A DNA stretch of 64,000 nt from Xanthomonas cissicola. Lineage in GTDB: Bacteria; Pseudomonadota; Gammaproteobacteria; Xanthomonadales; Xanthomonadaceae. Position numbers and translations under genes: made by a program. The notes under the pieces are model-generated. The model was not told the DNA's origin. It worked only from the letters and a program-made list of their open reading frames with translations, and searched no databases. The stretch is taken from assembly GCF_008801575.1 (NCBI RefSeq), contig NZ_VZPL01000024.1, positions 1 to 64,000 on the forward strand, given 5' to 3'. Below, piece by piece: positions 35,423 to 43,301 of this stretch (positions within the stretch are counted from its first letter, which is position 1; the number at the start of each line of letters is the position of its first letter).

Positions 35423-36865
35423 ATGCCCCGTTCGCTGCTCCGGCAACTGTTGCTGATCTGGATGGTGATCGTGGCCGCCTGTGTGGGCGTGGCCACGATG
35501 TTGTACGGCCTGTATCGGCAGACCGAGGGAGTGCGGCTGGAGGAGGCGCGCCAGCAATTGGGCGGGCAATGCGCGCGCATCGTGCAACGCTATGCCGGGG
35601 CAAGCGAGGCAGCGCGTCGCGGCGACGATGGCGCTGGCCTGGCAGCGGTGGTGGTGCAGCTGGTGCTGGCCGATGCACCAGGTGTCGAAGGCGGTGTCTG
35701 GGACCTGCACAAGGGCTTTGTTGCCTACGCGTACCCGACCTACGACGGCAGCGACCACAAGACCGATATTCCCGCCGCTGAGTGGGCCAACATCGTCAAC
35801 ACGGCGCAGCAGAGCGTGACGACAAAGCAAGCGGCGCAATACCGTCGCGACGGTCGCCGCGAGGTACTGCTGATCAGCGCCTGTCCGTTGGCATCCGGCA
35901 GCGCGGCATGGACGATGACGCGGGTGCCGGCCAGCAAGGCCGACGCGTGGCGGCCCCTGGTCGTCGGCATGCTGCTGATCTTCGCAATGGTGGCGATATC
36001 GGCCATTGCGCTGGGCGTGCTGGTGCGGCGCTGGAGCCAGCGCCTGCAGCGTATCCAGCAAGCGCTGGCCGCCGACACCGAGACGCCGCACATTCCGCCG
36101 ACCGGGACGCCGGAACTGGACCGGCTGGGCGCGGCGGTCAACGACTATGCGCAGCGCAACGCGCAGGCGCTGGCGCAGACGCGCCGGCTGGCCGACGAGC
36201 TGTCGCGGCACGAACGGCTTGCCGCGCTCGGGCGTATGACGGCCACTGTGGCGCATGAAATCCGCAACCCGATTGCCACGATGCGGTTGGCGCTGGAAAA
36301 CGAGATCGCGCGCGGCGATGCGACGCCGGACGCTGCTGCGCATGGCGAGTTGATGCTGGGGCAGATTCGTCGCCTGGATGGTGTGGTCGAGAGCCTGCTC
36401 GGCATGGTGCAGCCGATCCGTCTGCAGCTGGAGACGGTGGTGGTGCAGGACTGGCTGGCGACGCTGCTGGAGCACAGTCCGTTACCGCCCGGCACGTCGC
36501 CGCCCCGCGTGCTGCTGCCGGCTGCGCCGTTGCGCTGGACCCTGGATCCGCAGCAACTGGGGCGCGCGGTGCACAACCTGCTGCGCAATGCCGCGCAGCA
36601 CGCCGATCCAGGCAGCGAGGTTACGCTGCAAGCGGCAGCAGTGGAGGGCATGTTGCAACTTCAGGTCTGCAACCATGGCGCGCCGATCGCAGAACCGATC
36701 GCCGCACACTTGTTCGAACCGTTCGTCAGTGGCCGCGCCGACGGCAATGGCCTGGGGCTGGCGCTGGTGCGCGAGATCGCGCGCGCGCATGGCGGACACG
36801 CGCGCTACGCACATGCCGACGGGCTGACCCATTTCATTCTGGAGTTGCCATGGCGCGCATCCTGA
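35423..36865 (+). CDS. membrane sensor histidine kinase
   Basis: 480 residues: membrane helix 1 (LLLIWMVIVAACVGVATMLYGLY), a periplasmic domain of about 145 residues (35-180), helix 2 (PLVVGMLLIFAMVAISAIALGVLV), a HAMP-like linker, then H-box VAHEIRNPIATMRLALE with His278, N-box LLRNAAQHA, and G-box GNGLGLALVREIA. This is the DctB/NtrB-like group that pairs with NtrC-type regulators. The periplasmic domain should sense an external signal but I cannot name the ligand. It overlaps the regulator gene by 16 bp. Confidence 0.9.
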   Translation: MPRSLLRQLLLIWMVIVAACVGVATMLYGLYRQTEGVRLEEARQQLGGQCARIVQRYAGASEAARRGDDGAGLAAVVVQLVLADAPGVEGGVWDLHKGFVAYAYPTYDGSDHKTDIPAAEWANIVNTAQQSVTTKQAAQYRRDGRREVLLISACPLASGSAAWTMTRVPASKADAWRPLVVGMLLIFAMVAISAIALGVLVRRWSQRLQRIQQALAADTETPHIPPTGTPELDRLGAAVNDYAQRNAQALAQTRRLADELSRHERLAALGRMTATVAHEIRNPIATMRLALENEIARGDATPDAAAHGELMLGQIRRLDGVVESLLGMVQPIRLQLETVVVQDWLATLLEHSPLPPGTSPPRVLLPAAPLRWTLDPQQLGRAVHNLLRNAAQHADPGSEVTLQAAAVEGMLQLQVCNHGAPIAEPIAAHLFEPFVSGRADGNGLGLALVREIARAHGGHARYAHADGLTHFILELPWRAS

Positions 36866-38196
36866 TCATCGATGACGATGCCGCGTTTCGCACCACCTTG
36901 CAGGCCACCTTGCGCTCGCTCGGGCATACGGCAGTCGCCGCCGAGAATGGGCCGGACGGGCTGGCCCGGTTGAGCGAAGGCGGCATCGACATGGCGTTTG
37001 TGGATTTCCGCATGCCGGGCATGGATGGCATCGCGGTGCTGCGCGCGCGCCTGGACGATGCGCAGGCGCGTCAGGTGCCGCTGGTGATGCTGACCGCCCA
37101 TGTGTCCAGCGGCAACACGATCGAGGCGATGACGCTGGGCGCCTTCGATCATCTGGTCAAGCCGGTTGGTCGTGCCGACATCGTGGAGGTGGTGGAGCGC
37201 GCACTGCTCAGTCGCGCCGATGCGCAGGCTGCAGCGACAGACGCGTTGTCTGCGCCGGTCGAGGACGACGATGCACTGGTTGGCCACAGCCCGGCGATGC
37301 GCACCGTGCACAAGCGCATCGGCTTGGCGGCCGCCTCTGATCTGCCGGTGCTGATCACCGGGGAAACCGGCACCGGCAAGGAATTGGCGGCACGCGCGCT
37401 GCATCGCGCCAGCCCGCGCGCCAGTGCGCCATTCGTTGCAGTCAACTGCGCGGCCATTCCGCTGGAATTGATGGAGAGCGAGCTGTTCGGCCATCGCAAG
37501 GGTGCGTTTTCCGGCGCCAGCAGCGACCGACGCGGGTTGATTCGCGAAGCCGATGGCGGCACGTTGTTTCTGGACGAAATCGGCGACATGCCATTGCCGA
37601 TGCAGGCCAAGCTGCTGCGTTTCCTGCAGGAAGGCGAGGTGACGCCATTGGGTGGCAGCGGCCCGCAGAAGGTGGATGTGCGGGTGCTGGCCGCCACCCA
37701 TCGCGACCTGGCGGCCTGCGTGGCCGACGGGCGCTTTCGTAGCGATCTGCGTTACCGCCTCAATGTGGTGCCGATCGAACTGCCGCCATTGCGCGAGCGT
37801 GGCCAGGACATCCGGTTGCTGGCGCAGCACTTCCTGAGCGCCAATGCAGCGCGTGCGCAGAGCCTGTCGCCGGCGGCGCAGGAGCGCCTGCTCGCGCACC
37901 GCTGGCCTGGCAATGTGCGCGAATTGCGCAACGTCATGCAGCGCAGCCAGGTATTGGTGCGCGGCGCCAGCATCGATGCGGCGGATCTGGAGGAAGCGCT
38001 GGGCGAGGCTGGCGAGGCGCCGCCAAATGGTGCATCGGCGTTGACCAGCACCCTGCCTGAGGCGGTGGCGCAGCTGGAAAAACAGATGATCCAGTCGGCG
38101 CTGGAACAGAGCCAGGGCAATCGGGCAGAGGCCGCGCGCCGGTTGGGGATCCACCGGCAATTGCTCTATCGCAAGCTGGAGGAATACGGCTTGTGA
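36850..38196 (+). CDS. NtrC-family sigma54-dependent response regulator
   Basis: 448 residues. Receiver: LIIDDDAAFRTTLQATL, phospho-acceptor Asp52 in FVDFRMPGMDG, VKPVGR. AAA+ domain: GETGTGKE, sigma54-contact loop GAFSGA (Ser in place of the usual Thr), LFLDEIGDMPLPMQAKLLRFL. C-terminal Fis-type helix-turn-helix QGNRAEAARRLGIHRQLLYRKL. Its kinase is the overlapping upstream gene. A sigma54 promoter and a dyad 37-144 bp after the stop suggest that the gene next door is its target. It is separate from NtrC at 18067-19494. Confidence 0.93.
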   Translation: MARILIIDDDAAFRTTLQATLRSLGHTAVAAENGPDGLARLSEGGIDMAFVDFRMPGMDGIAVLRARLDDAQARQVPLVMLTAHVSSGNTIEAMTLGAFDHLVKPVGRADIVEVVERALLSRADAQAAATDALSAPVEDDDALVGHSPAMRTVHKRIGLAAASDLPVLITGETGTGKELAARALHRASPRASAPFVAVNCAAIPLELMESELFGHRKGAFSGASSDRRGLIREADGGTLFLDEIGDMPLPMQAKLLRFLQEGEVTPLGGSGPQKVDVRVLAATHRDLAACVADGRFRSDLRYRLNVVPIELPPLRERGQDIRLLAQHFLSANAARAQSLSPAAQERLLAHRWPGNVRELRNVMQRSQVLVRGASIDAADLEEALGEAGEAPPNGASALTSTLPEAVAQLEKQMIQSALEQSQGNRAEAARRLGIHRQLLYRKLEEYGL

Positions 38197-38232
38197 CACG
38201 CGCGCACGCGTCGATCGCAGACTGCGCGACAG

Positions 38233-38251
38233 CTGTCCCAAAACCGGACAG
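38233..38251 (+). promoter_or_regulatory. putative enhancer dyad for the adjacent NtrC-like regulator
   Basis: CTGTCC-N7-GGACAG is a perfect inverted repeat centred at 38242, about 85 bp upstream of the -24 element at 38326. This is the usual distance for an activator of sigma54 promoters. A weaker dyad, AATGA-AAG-TCATT, lies at 38291-38303. The sequence differs from the NtrC box, as expected of a different activator. Confidence 0.6.
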
Positions 38252-38323
38252 GGTGGATGAAATGCAGACGTCTCTCTTCGGCTGTCGGCCAATGAAAGTC
38301 ATTTAAAAACAATTACTTATCAA

Positions 38324-38340
38324 TTGGCACGATTGCTGCT
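38324..38340 (+). promoter_or_regulatory. predicted sigma54 (-24/-12) promoter
   Basis: TTGGCACG-ATTG-CTGCT, with GG at 38326-38327 and GC at 38338-38339 separated by exactly ten bases; the conserved bases are identical to those of the glnA promoter at 13201-13217. The predicted start is near 38351, about 35 bp before the ATG at 38386. Confidence 0.83.
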
Positions 38341-38385
38341 TTACCTCTGGTACGCGGCCCCTTCCCGCCGCGCAGGAGACATCCC

Positions 38386-39138
38386 ATGTTGCGTCAGACT
38401 GTTCTTGCAATTGCCCTGGCCTGCACCATCGGCGCCGCCGCCGCACAAGTGGCCGCCCCGCCGCCGCCGCCGGCTCCCAATGGCCCGATCGGCGGTCCGC
38501 CGGCCCCGCCGACCCCGGTCGCCGCCACACCGGTGAGCGTGAGCGGTACCGTCGAGCGCTTCCTGCTCAATCCCAATGGCGACGTCGACGGACTGTGGCT
38601 GCGCGACGGCACCCAGGTCGGGTTTCCGCCGCATCTGTCCAGCGAGGTGAAGGCGGCCGTCCGTGCCGGCGACAGTGTCGTCGTGAAGGGCTTCCGCCTG
38701 GGCAATCTGCCGGTGCTGCAGGTCAGTTCGATCAGCTCCGGCCGTAGCGGCCGCGAGGTGGTCGACCGCCCGCCGACCTTCGGCGCGGCCCCGCCACCGC
38801 CGCCGCCCCCCGGCCAGCTGACCCCGTTGCAGTCCGATGGCACGATCCAGCGCCTGGTCTATGGGCCTGCCGGCGAGATCAATGGTGCGCTGGTCAGCGA
38901 TGGCACGGTGGTGCGGATGCCGCCGCATCTGGCGCTGCAGTTTGCCGATCTGCTGCGCGTGGGCGCACCGCTGAGCGCCAGCGGCCTGGGTGTGGCCACC
39001 CCGGACGGCCGTGCGATCGAGGCGACCCAGTTGGGGCGTGATCGCTCCTCGCTGCGCGCGCTGTTCACCGCGCCGCGTCCGGACGGCCCGCTGCCGCCGC
39101 CCCCGCCGGGCGCTCCAGTCCCGCCGGCCGGCCGTTGA
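38386..39138 (+). CDS. exported protein with two copies of an unrecognised ~50-residue domain
   Basis: 250 residues: signal peptide (TVLAIALACTIGAAAAQ), Pro-rich spacer, domain copy 1 (GTVERFLLNPNGDVDGLWLR, then DGTQVGFPPHL), a linker ending in seven prolines, copy 2 (GTIQRLVYGPAGEINGALVS, then DGTVVRMPPHL), and a Pro-rich tail. Each copy looks like a small beta-barrel (OB-like) from its strand pattern, but I cannot place it in a named family. It is driven by a predicted sigma54 promoter beside a sigma54-type two-component system. The next gene repeats the same domain without a signal peptide. Periplasmic location inferred. Confidence 0.82.
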   Translation: MLRQTVLAIALACTIGAAAAQVAAPPPPPAPNGPIGGPPAPPTPVAATPVSVSGTVERFLLNPNGDVDGLWLRDGTQVGFPPHLSSEVKAAVRAGDSVVVKGFRLGNLPVLQVSSISSGRSGREVVDRPPTFGAAPPPPPPPGQLTPLQSDGTIQRLVYGPAGEINGALVSDGTVVRMPPHLALQFADLLRVGAPLSASGLGVATPDGRAIEATQLGRDRSSLRALFTAPRPDGPLPPPPPGAPVPPAGR

Positions 39139-39172
39139 GTCGTACCACCCCTGTCTTGTTCGTTGGTTTCCT

Positions 39173-39228
39173 CCGCTGGTCACGCAGCCGCGTGGCCAGC
39201 GGCTTGACCGGCAATGCCGGTCCTTTTT
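39173..39228 (+). terminator. double hairpin with T-run between the two paralogues (attenuator-like)
   Basis: A 13-bp stem (39173-39185 with 39190-39202, one G-U, four-base loop) is followed three bases later by GACCGGC/GCCGGTC (39206-39212 with 39216-39222) and CTTTTT (39223-39228). The second has the full form of an intrinsic terminator, yet it ends 12 bases before the next ATG, overlapping that gene's leader (GGAG at 39230-39233). Confidence 0.82.
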
Positions 39229-39240
39229 CGGAGTAACACC

Positions 39241-39858
39241 ATGCATTGGGTCGACCCTGATTTCCTCCCCGCCACCCGCGGCACCCTGGCGCGTTTCCTG
39301 CTCAACCCCAAGGCCGATATCGACGGCCTGCTGCTCACCGATGGCACCGAAGTGCACACCCCGCCGCATCTGTCCGAGGCGCTGCTGAAGGCGCTCAGGC
39401 CGGGCAGCGCGCTCACCGTGCGTGGCCTCAAGCCGCGCGACGTGGAGATGTTGGTGGCGTTGGCAATCGATCCGGAAGGTGGCAAGCGCATCCTCGATGA
39501 AGGCCCGCATGGGCCGCATGCCAAGCCCAAACCCAAGCCACCCGGCAAACCGCCCAAGCCGGAAGTGGCCCAGCACAGCGGCACCATCACCCGGTTGCTG
39601 CATGGTCCGCACGGGCAGGTGCATGGCGTGCTGCTGGACGATGCGGTCACGGTGCGGTTTCCGCCGCATGCCGGTGGCGACTTCGCCAAACAGCTGGTGG
39701 TCGGCAAGCCACTGGTGGCCGAAGGCGAGACCAAGGCCACGCCGCACGGTGTACTGATCCATGCCCATGCCTTGGGTGGCAAGGCGGCGACGCTGAAGCA
39801 GATCGAGCATCCGCCGCACGGGCCCGCGCATAAACCCAAGCCCAAGCCCAAACACTAG
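39241..39858 (+). CDS. paralogue with the same two-copy domain, no signal peptide
   Basis: 205 residues from ATG 39241. Copy 1: GTLARFLLNPKADIDGLLLT, then DGTEVHTPPHL. Copy 2: GTITRLLHGPHGQVHGVLLD, then VTVRFPPHAGG. The linker and tail are Lys/Pro/His-rich (PHAKPKPKPPGKPPKP and KPKPKPK at the C terminus), strongly basic in contrast to the neutral Pro linkers of the upstream paralogue. Without a signal peptide it should be cytosolic, possibly nucleic-acid or polyanion binding given the basic tails; that is inference only. Confidence 0.8.
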   Translation: MHWVDPDFLPATRGTLARFLLNPKADIDGLLLTDGTEVHTPPHLSEALLKALRPGSALTVRGLKPRDVEMLVALAIDPEGGKRILDEGPHGPHAKPKPKPPGKPPKPEVAQHSGTITRLLHGPHGQVHGVLLDDAVTVRFPPHAGGDFAKQLVVGKPLVAEGETKATPHGVLIHAHALGGKAATLKQIEHPPHGPAHKPKPKPKH

Positions 39859-39950
39859 GAGCCGGACATGCGGCCACCGCGCGCCACTGAGATGCTTGCC
39901 CCCTGGTCTGCCACGTGCGCCTTCGTGCGCGCTCGCAGTGGAGCATTGCC

Positions 39951-41180
39951 ATGCCGATGACCAAGACCAGGCCCCGTGGCACGCGCGCGCTGGAAGCACT
40001 GCATTTCAGCGTGGCCGATGTGCAGGACGGGCTGGGGCCGTTCCTCAGCGTGTTCCTGCAATCCAAAGGCTGGTCGGTGGCGGCGATCGGCACGGTGATG
40101 AGCGTGGGCGGCATCGCCGGCATGCTCGCCACCACACCGGCCGGCGCGCTGGTCGATGCCACCCGGCGCAAACGCGCAGTGGTGGTGATCGGTTGCCTGG
40201 CGATCTTGCTGGCCACCGCCTTGATCTGGCTGCAGCCCACCTCTTCCGGCGTGGTCGCCGCACAGATCGCCTCGGCGTTGGCGGCGGCCGGCATCGGCCC
40301 GGCATTGACGGGCATTACCCTGGGGCTGGTGCACGCGCGCGGTTTCGACCATCAACTGGCGCGCAACCAGGTGGCCAACCATGCCGGCAACGTGCTGGCC
40401 GCGGTGCTGGCTGGCTGGTTGGGATGGCGTTACGGCTTTGCCGCAGTGTTCCTGCTGACCGCATTTTTCGGCGCCCTGGCGCTGGTGGCCGTGCTGGCGA
40501 TTCCGGCTGCGGCCATCGACCACCGCGCAGCACGCGGTCTTGCGAGCAACAACGGTGGCGATGCGCTGAGTGGTTGGCGCGTGCTGCTGACGTGCCGCCC
40601 GTTGGCGCTGCTGGCGGTGACGCTGGGGCTGTTCCATCTGGGCAATGCGGCGATGCTGCCGCTGTACGGCATGGCGATCGTGGCGGCGCATGCCGGCGAC
40701 CCGAGTGCGTTGACGGCCACCACCATCGTGGTGGCACAGGCCACGATGGTGGTGGTCGCGCTGCTGGCGATGCGCTGGATCCGCGTGCACGGGCACTGGT
40801 GGGTGCTGCTGGTGGCGTTCATGGCCCTGCCGTTGCGTGCCTTGGTGGCGGCATCGGTGATCCATGGCTGGGGCGTGTTTCCGGTGCAGATCCTCGATGG
40901 GCTCGGCGCCGGCCTGCAAAGCGTGGTGGTGCCGGCGCTGGTCGCACGCTTGTTGCAAGGCACCGGGCGCGTCAATGTCGGCCAGGGCGCGGTGATGACG
41001 GTGCAGGGCGTCGGTGCGGCACTGAGTCCGGCGTTCGGTGGCTGGTTGGCGCATGCCTTCGGTTACCGCATCGCGTTTCTGACCTTGGGTGCGATCGCGC
41101 TGTTGGCAGTGGCGTTGTGGGCCGGCTGTCGCGGCATGTTGCAGGCAGGGGCCTCCGTACAGGCCGAGACAATGCTGTGA
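39951..41180 (+). CDS. MFS transporter
   Basis: 409 residues from ATG 39951 (GGAG at 39940-39943). Twelve hydrophobic segments are expected; the loop 2-3 motif GALVDATRRKRAVV (the GxxxDxxGRR analogue) follows GGIAGMLATTPA. N-terminal ALEALHFSVADVQDGLGPFLSVFLQSKGWS is characteristic of a subgroup of uncharacterised MFS proteins. Substrate unknown; an efflux or metabolite carrier. It lies 92 bp after the repeat-domain gene and may share its transcript. Confidence 0.88.
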   Translation: MPMTKTRPRGTRALEALHFSVADVQDGLGPFLSVFLQSKGWSVAAIGTVMSVGGIAGMLATTPAGALVDATRRKRAVVVIGCLAILLATALIWLQPTSSGVVAAQIASALAAAGIGPALTGITLGLVHARGFDHQLARNQVANHAGNVLAAVLAGWLGWRYGFAAVFLLTAFFGALALVAVLAIPAAAIDHRAARGLASNNGGDALSGWRVLLTCRPLALLAVTLGLFHLGNAAMLPLYGMAIVAAHAGDPSALTATTIVVAQATMVVVALLAMRWIRVHGHWWVLLVAFMALPLRALVAASVIHGWGVFPVQILDGLGAGLQSVVVPALVARLLQGTGRVNVGQGAVMTVQGVGAALSPAFGGWLAHAFGYRIAFLTLGAIALLAVALWAGCRGMLQAGASVQAETML

Positions 41181-41528
41181 CCGATGCGCAGTGCGCGCAC
41201 GAAGGTGGCTACCGATCGCTGGCCGTTGCGGCTTGCGCGGTATCGACCGCACTGCGCCGGCGAGGGTGAGCAAGTGCGATCTGATCCGGGGCGTGTCCTG
41301 TCGGCCAGGAGGCCCGGCATACGCGCAGATGACGCGGCGCGCAGCATCGCTTCGTTAATCCGGATCGATGCAGTGTCTATCGCCGTCGAACGATGACAGC
41401 CGACACCGATGAGGCGTCTTGGCGAGATATCAGGTGCGACAGCCAGGATCTCACCGCGCATGTGGCAATGCGGCCTGGCAGCGGGCAGGTAGGCGCATGT
41501 CGTTGCGCACAGTTCCGGCTATTGCGTG
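41181..41528. other. 348-bp converging gap, nothing recognisable
   Basis: Between the MFS gene and trmL (which converge). No ribosome site, family motif or terminator with a T-run was seen. Short open frames on both strands look like chance readings of GC-rich DNA. Confidence 0.45.
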
Positions 41529-42005
41529 CTACTGGCCGCCAGCGAAATTCCATTGCCGCCAGGCTTCGAACACCATCACCGCAACGGTGTTGGACAGATT
41601 GAGGCTGCGGTTGTCCGGGCGCATCGGCAGACGTAGCCGGTGCTGCGGCGGAATCGACTCCAGCACCTCGGCCGGCAGGCCGCGGGTTTCCGGACCGAAC
41701 AAAAACGCATCGCCATCGGCGAACTGCGGTGTGTCGTAGCGCACCGTACTGCGGGTGCTCAGTGCGAATACGCGCTTGGGCGCGATCGCGGCCAGTGCGC
41801 TGGGCAGGTCGGCGTGCACCTGCAATGGTGCGTATTCGTGGTAGTCCAGGCCGGCGCGCTTGAGCTGCTTGTCGCTGAGGTCGAAGCCGAGCGGCTCGAT
41901 CAGGTGCAGGCGCGCGCCGGTATTGGCGCACAAGCGAATCACATTGCCCGTATTGGGCGGAATTTCGGGCTGAAACAGGATGACATCGAGGACAGGTGCT
42001 AACAT
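41529..42005 (-). CDS. trmL: tRNA (cytidine/uridine-34-2'-O)-methyltransferase TrmL
   Basis: 158 residues of SPOUT fold: QPEIPPNTGNVIRLCANTG at the N terminus, LIEPLGFDLSDKQLKRAGLDY, FLFGPETRGLP and the C-terminal knot motif RLPMRPDNRSLNLSNTVAV. TrmL methylates the wobble ribose of tRNA-Leu isoacceptors. Length and motifs match E. coli TrmL. The ATG at 42005 is 26 bp after the preceding minus-strand gene's stop. Confidence 0.94.
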   Translation of the reverse strand: MLAPVLDVILFQPEIPPNTGNVIRLCANTGARLHLIEPLGFDLSDKQLKRAGLDYHEYAPLQVHADLPSALAAIAPKRVFALSTRSTVRYDTPQFADGDAFLFGPETRGLPAEVLESIPPQHRLRLPMRPDNRSLNLSNTVAVMVFEAWRQWNFAGGQ

Positions 42006-42031
42006 GCGCGCAAGTGTAGCTGCGCGCCCGC

Positions 42032-42493
42032 TTAAAGGCTGATGGCGGCGTTGACCAGCGCTTCCAGTTCGGCCGGCGAGGGCTGCAGTTGCGGCGTCGG
42101 CAGGTTCACGATGACCTGGCCCATCAGTGCACCGATGGCGCCAGCTGCCTGGCTGGAGGCGCTCTGCGCGCTGGCGGCGGCGCTGCGTACCACCAGGTCG
42201 CCACGCTGCTCGGCCGAAGGGCGCACCTGCACCGCCGCCAAGGTGACGATGCGCGGGCCGGCCTGTTCGGCGGCCAGGGCGGCCACTTGCTCGGCCGAGG
42301 GACGCACCTGCACGGCGGCCAGGGTGCGGATGTCGCTGTTGCGTTCCAGTGTCTGCTGGGCGATCTGGTCGGCGGCCGGGTGGACCTGCACGGTCTCCAG
42401 GGTGGTCAGGTTGGTGGCTTGGGCAAAGCCGGCCAAGGTGGCGCCAGCGAACAGGGCGGTGGAGAGGGCGATGCGCAGGGTCTGGGTCTTCAT
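42032..42493 (-). CDS. small exported protein with three VQVRP repeats
   Basis: 153 residues: signal peptide (RIALSTALFAGATLAGFAQA), then three units of about 13 residues: TLETVQVHPAADQ, TLAAVQVRPSAEQ and TLAAVQVRPSAEQ, spaced by 15-20 residues, and a helical Ala/Ser-rich C-terminal part. I know no function. The last two repeats are nearly identical at the DNA level, suggesting internal duplication. It precedes trmL on the same strand. Confidence 0.75.
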   Translation of the reverse strand: MKTQTLRIALSTALFAGATLAGFAQATNLTTLETVQVHPAADQIAQQTLERNSDIRTLAAVQVRPSAEQVAALAAEQAGPRIVTLAAVQVRPSAEQRGDLVVRSAAASAQSASSQAAGAIGALMGQVIVNLPTPQLQPSPAELEALVNAAISL

Positions 42494-42879
42494 GGCGAGG
42501 TCTCTTGGTGTTGTTAGGCAGTGGTGTGGTAGTAAGGTAGTACACCGTTCCGGTATGCACAAGAACTTTTGCATGGCTTTTGATTTTGTTCAGCGAAAAG
42601 TCAGTCTCAGGTGCGGCCCGTGGTTGCGAAATAAAGCAGAGCAAACGGTGTGCCAACTAAAGATCATTGTTTTTGAAGGGTTTTCAGACGGGTAGAGGTG
42701 TCCGCGTCCGGACACCCGGACGCGTTGCACGGCGGCGGACATCGTGCTCGAACGGGTACCCGCGCTTAAGGCAAGGCGGTTCGGCGCGCTGAATGGGTGG
42801 ATTGCGTGTGCTACCGCGCGCCGGATCGCCAGCAGGCAACTGCGGCACAATCCGGCTTTCCCCACAGGTGTGATGACTT
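42494..42879. other. 386-bp divergent gap
   Basis: The 5' flank of the repeat-protein gene (minus) and of the DUF4156 lipoprotein (plus). Its left half is notably richer in A/T than the genes. An 8-bp perfect hairpin GGTGTCCG/CGGACACC lies at 42697-42716. No gene is supported. Confidence 0.5.
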
Positions 42880-43200
42880 ATGCGCGTGCTGATGCTGTCT
42901 GTTCTGGTTGCCACCTCCACTGCGGCGTGCACCTGGGTGCCGATCGAACAAAGCGGCAAAAGCGTGCGGGTGCTGCCCGCAGGCCCTGTGCCAGCGGGGT
43001 GTCAGCAGCAGGGCGAAGTGGTGGTGACGGTCAAGAGCAAGGTCGGCTTCTACAACCGCAACCCGCTGCGCGTGCAGGAAGAGCTGGAAACGCTGGCGCG
43101 CAACGAGGCCCCCGGCGCCAACGCCAATGCGGTGCAGGCGCAAGGCCAGCCGGCTGACGGCAGCCAGCGTTTCAACGCCTTCCGCTGCCCGCCGCGCTGA
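42880..43200 (+). CDS. DUF4156-type small lipoprotein
   Basis: 106 residues: lipoprotein signal (MLSVLVATSTAACTWVPIE, lipobox cysteine at 17), then KSVRVLPAGPVPAGCQQQGEVVVTVKSKVGFYNR, RVQEELETLARNEAPGANANAV and a final Cys (FRCPPR). This pattern is that of DUF4156 envelope lipoproteins of unknown role. A stand-alone gene 101 bp upstream of oleA. Confidence 0.85.
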   Translation: MRVLMLSVLVATSTAACTWVPIEQSGKSVRVLPAGPVPAGCQQQGEVVVTVKSKVGFYNRNPLRVQEELETLARNEAPGANANAVQAQGQPADGSQRFNAFRCPPR

Positions 43201-43301
43201 ACCGTTGGGCTGGGGCGCAGGCGTTTCAAATGTAAAGATGCGGTAAAACCAGCCAGCGGCTAGACTAGCGCCCCCTCGCCTGACGCCATGGCGCTACTTC
43301 G

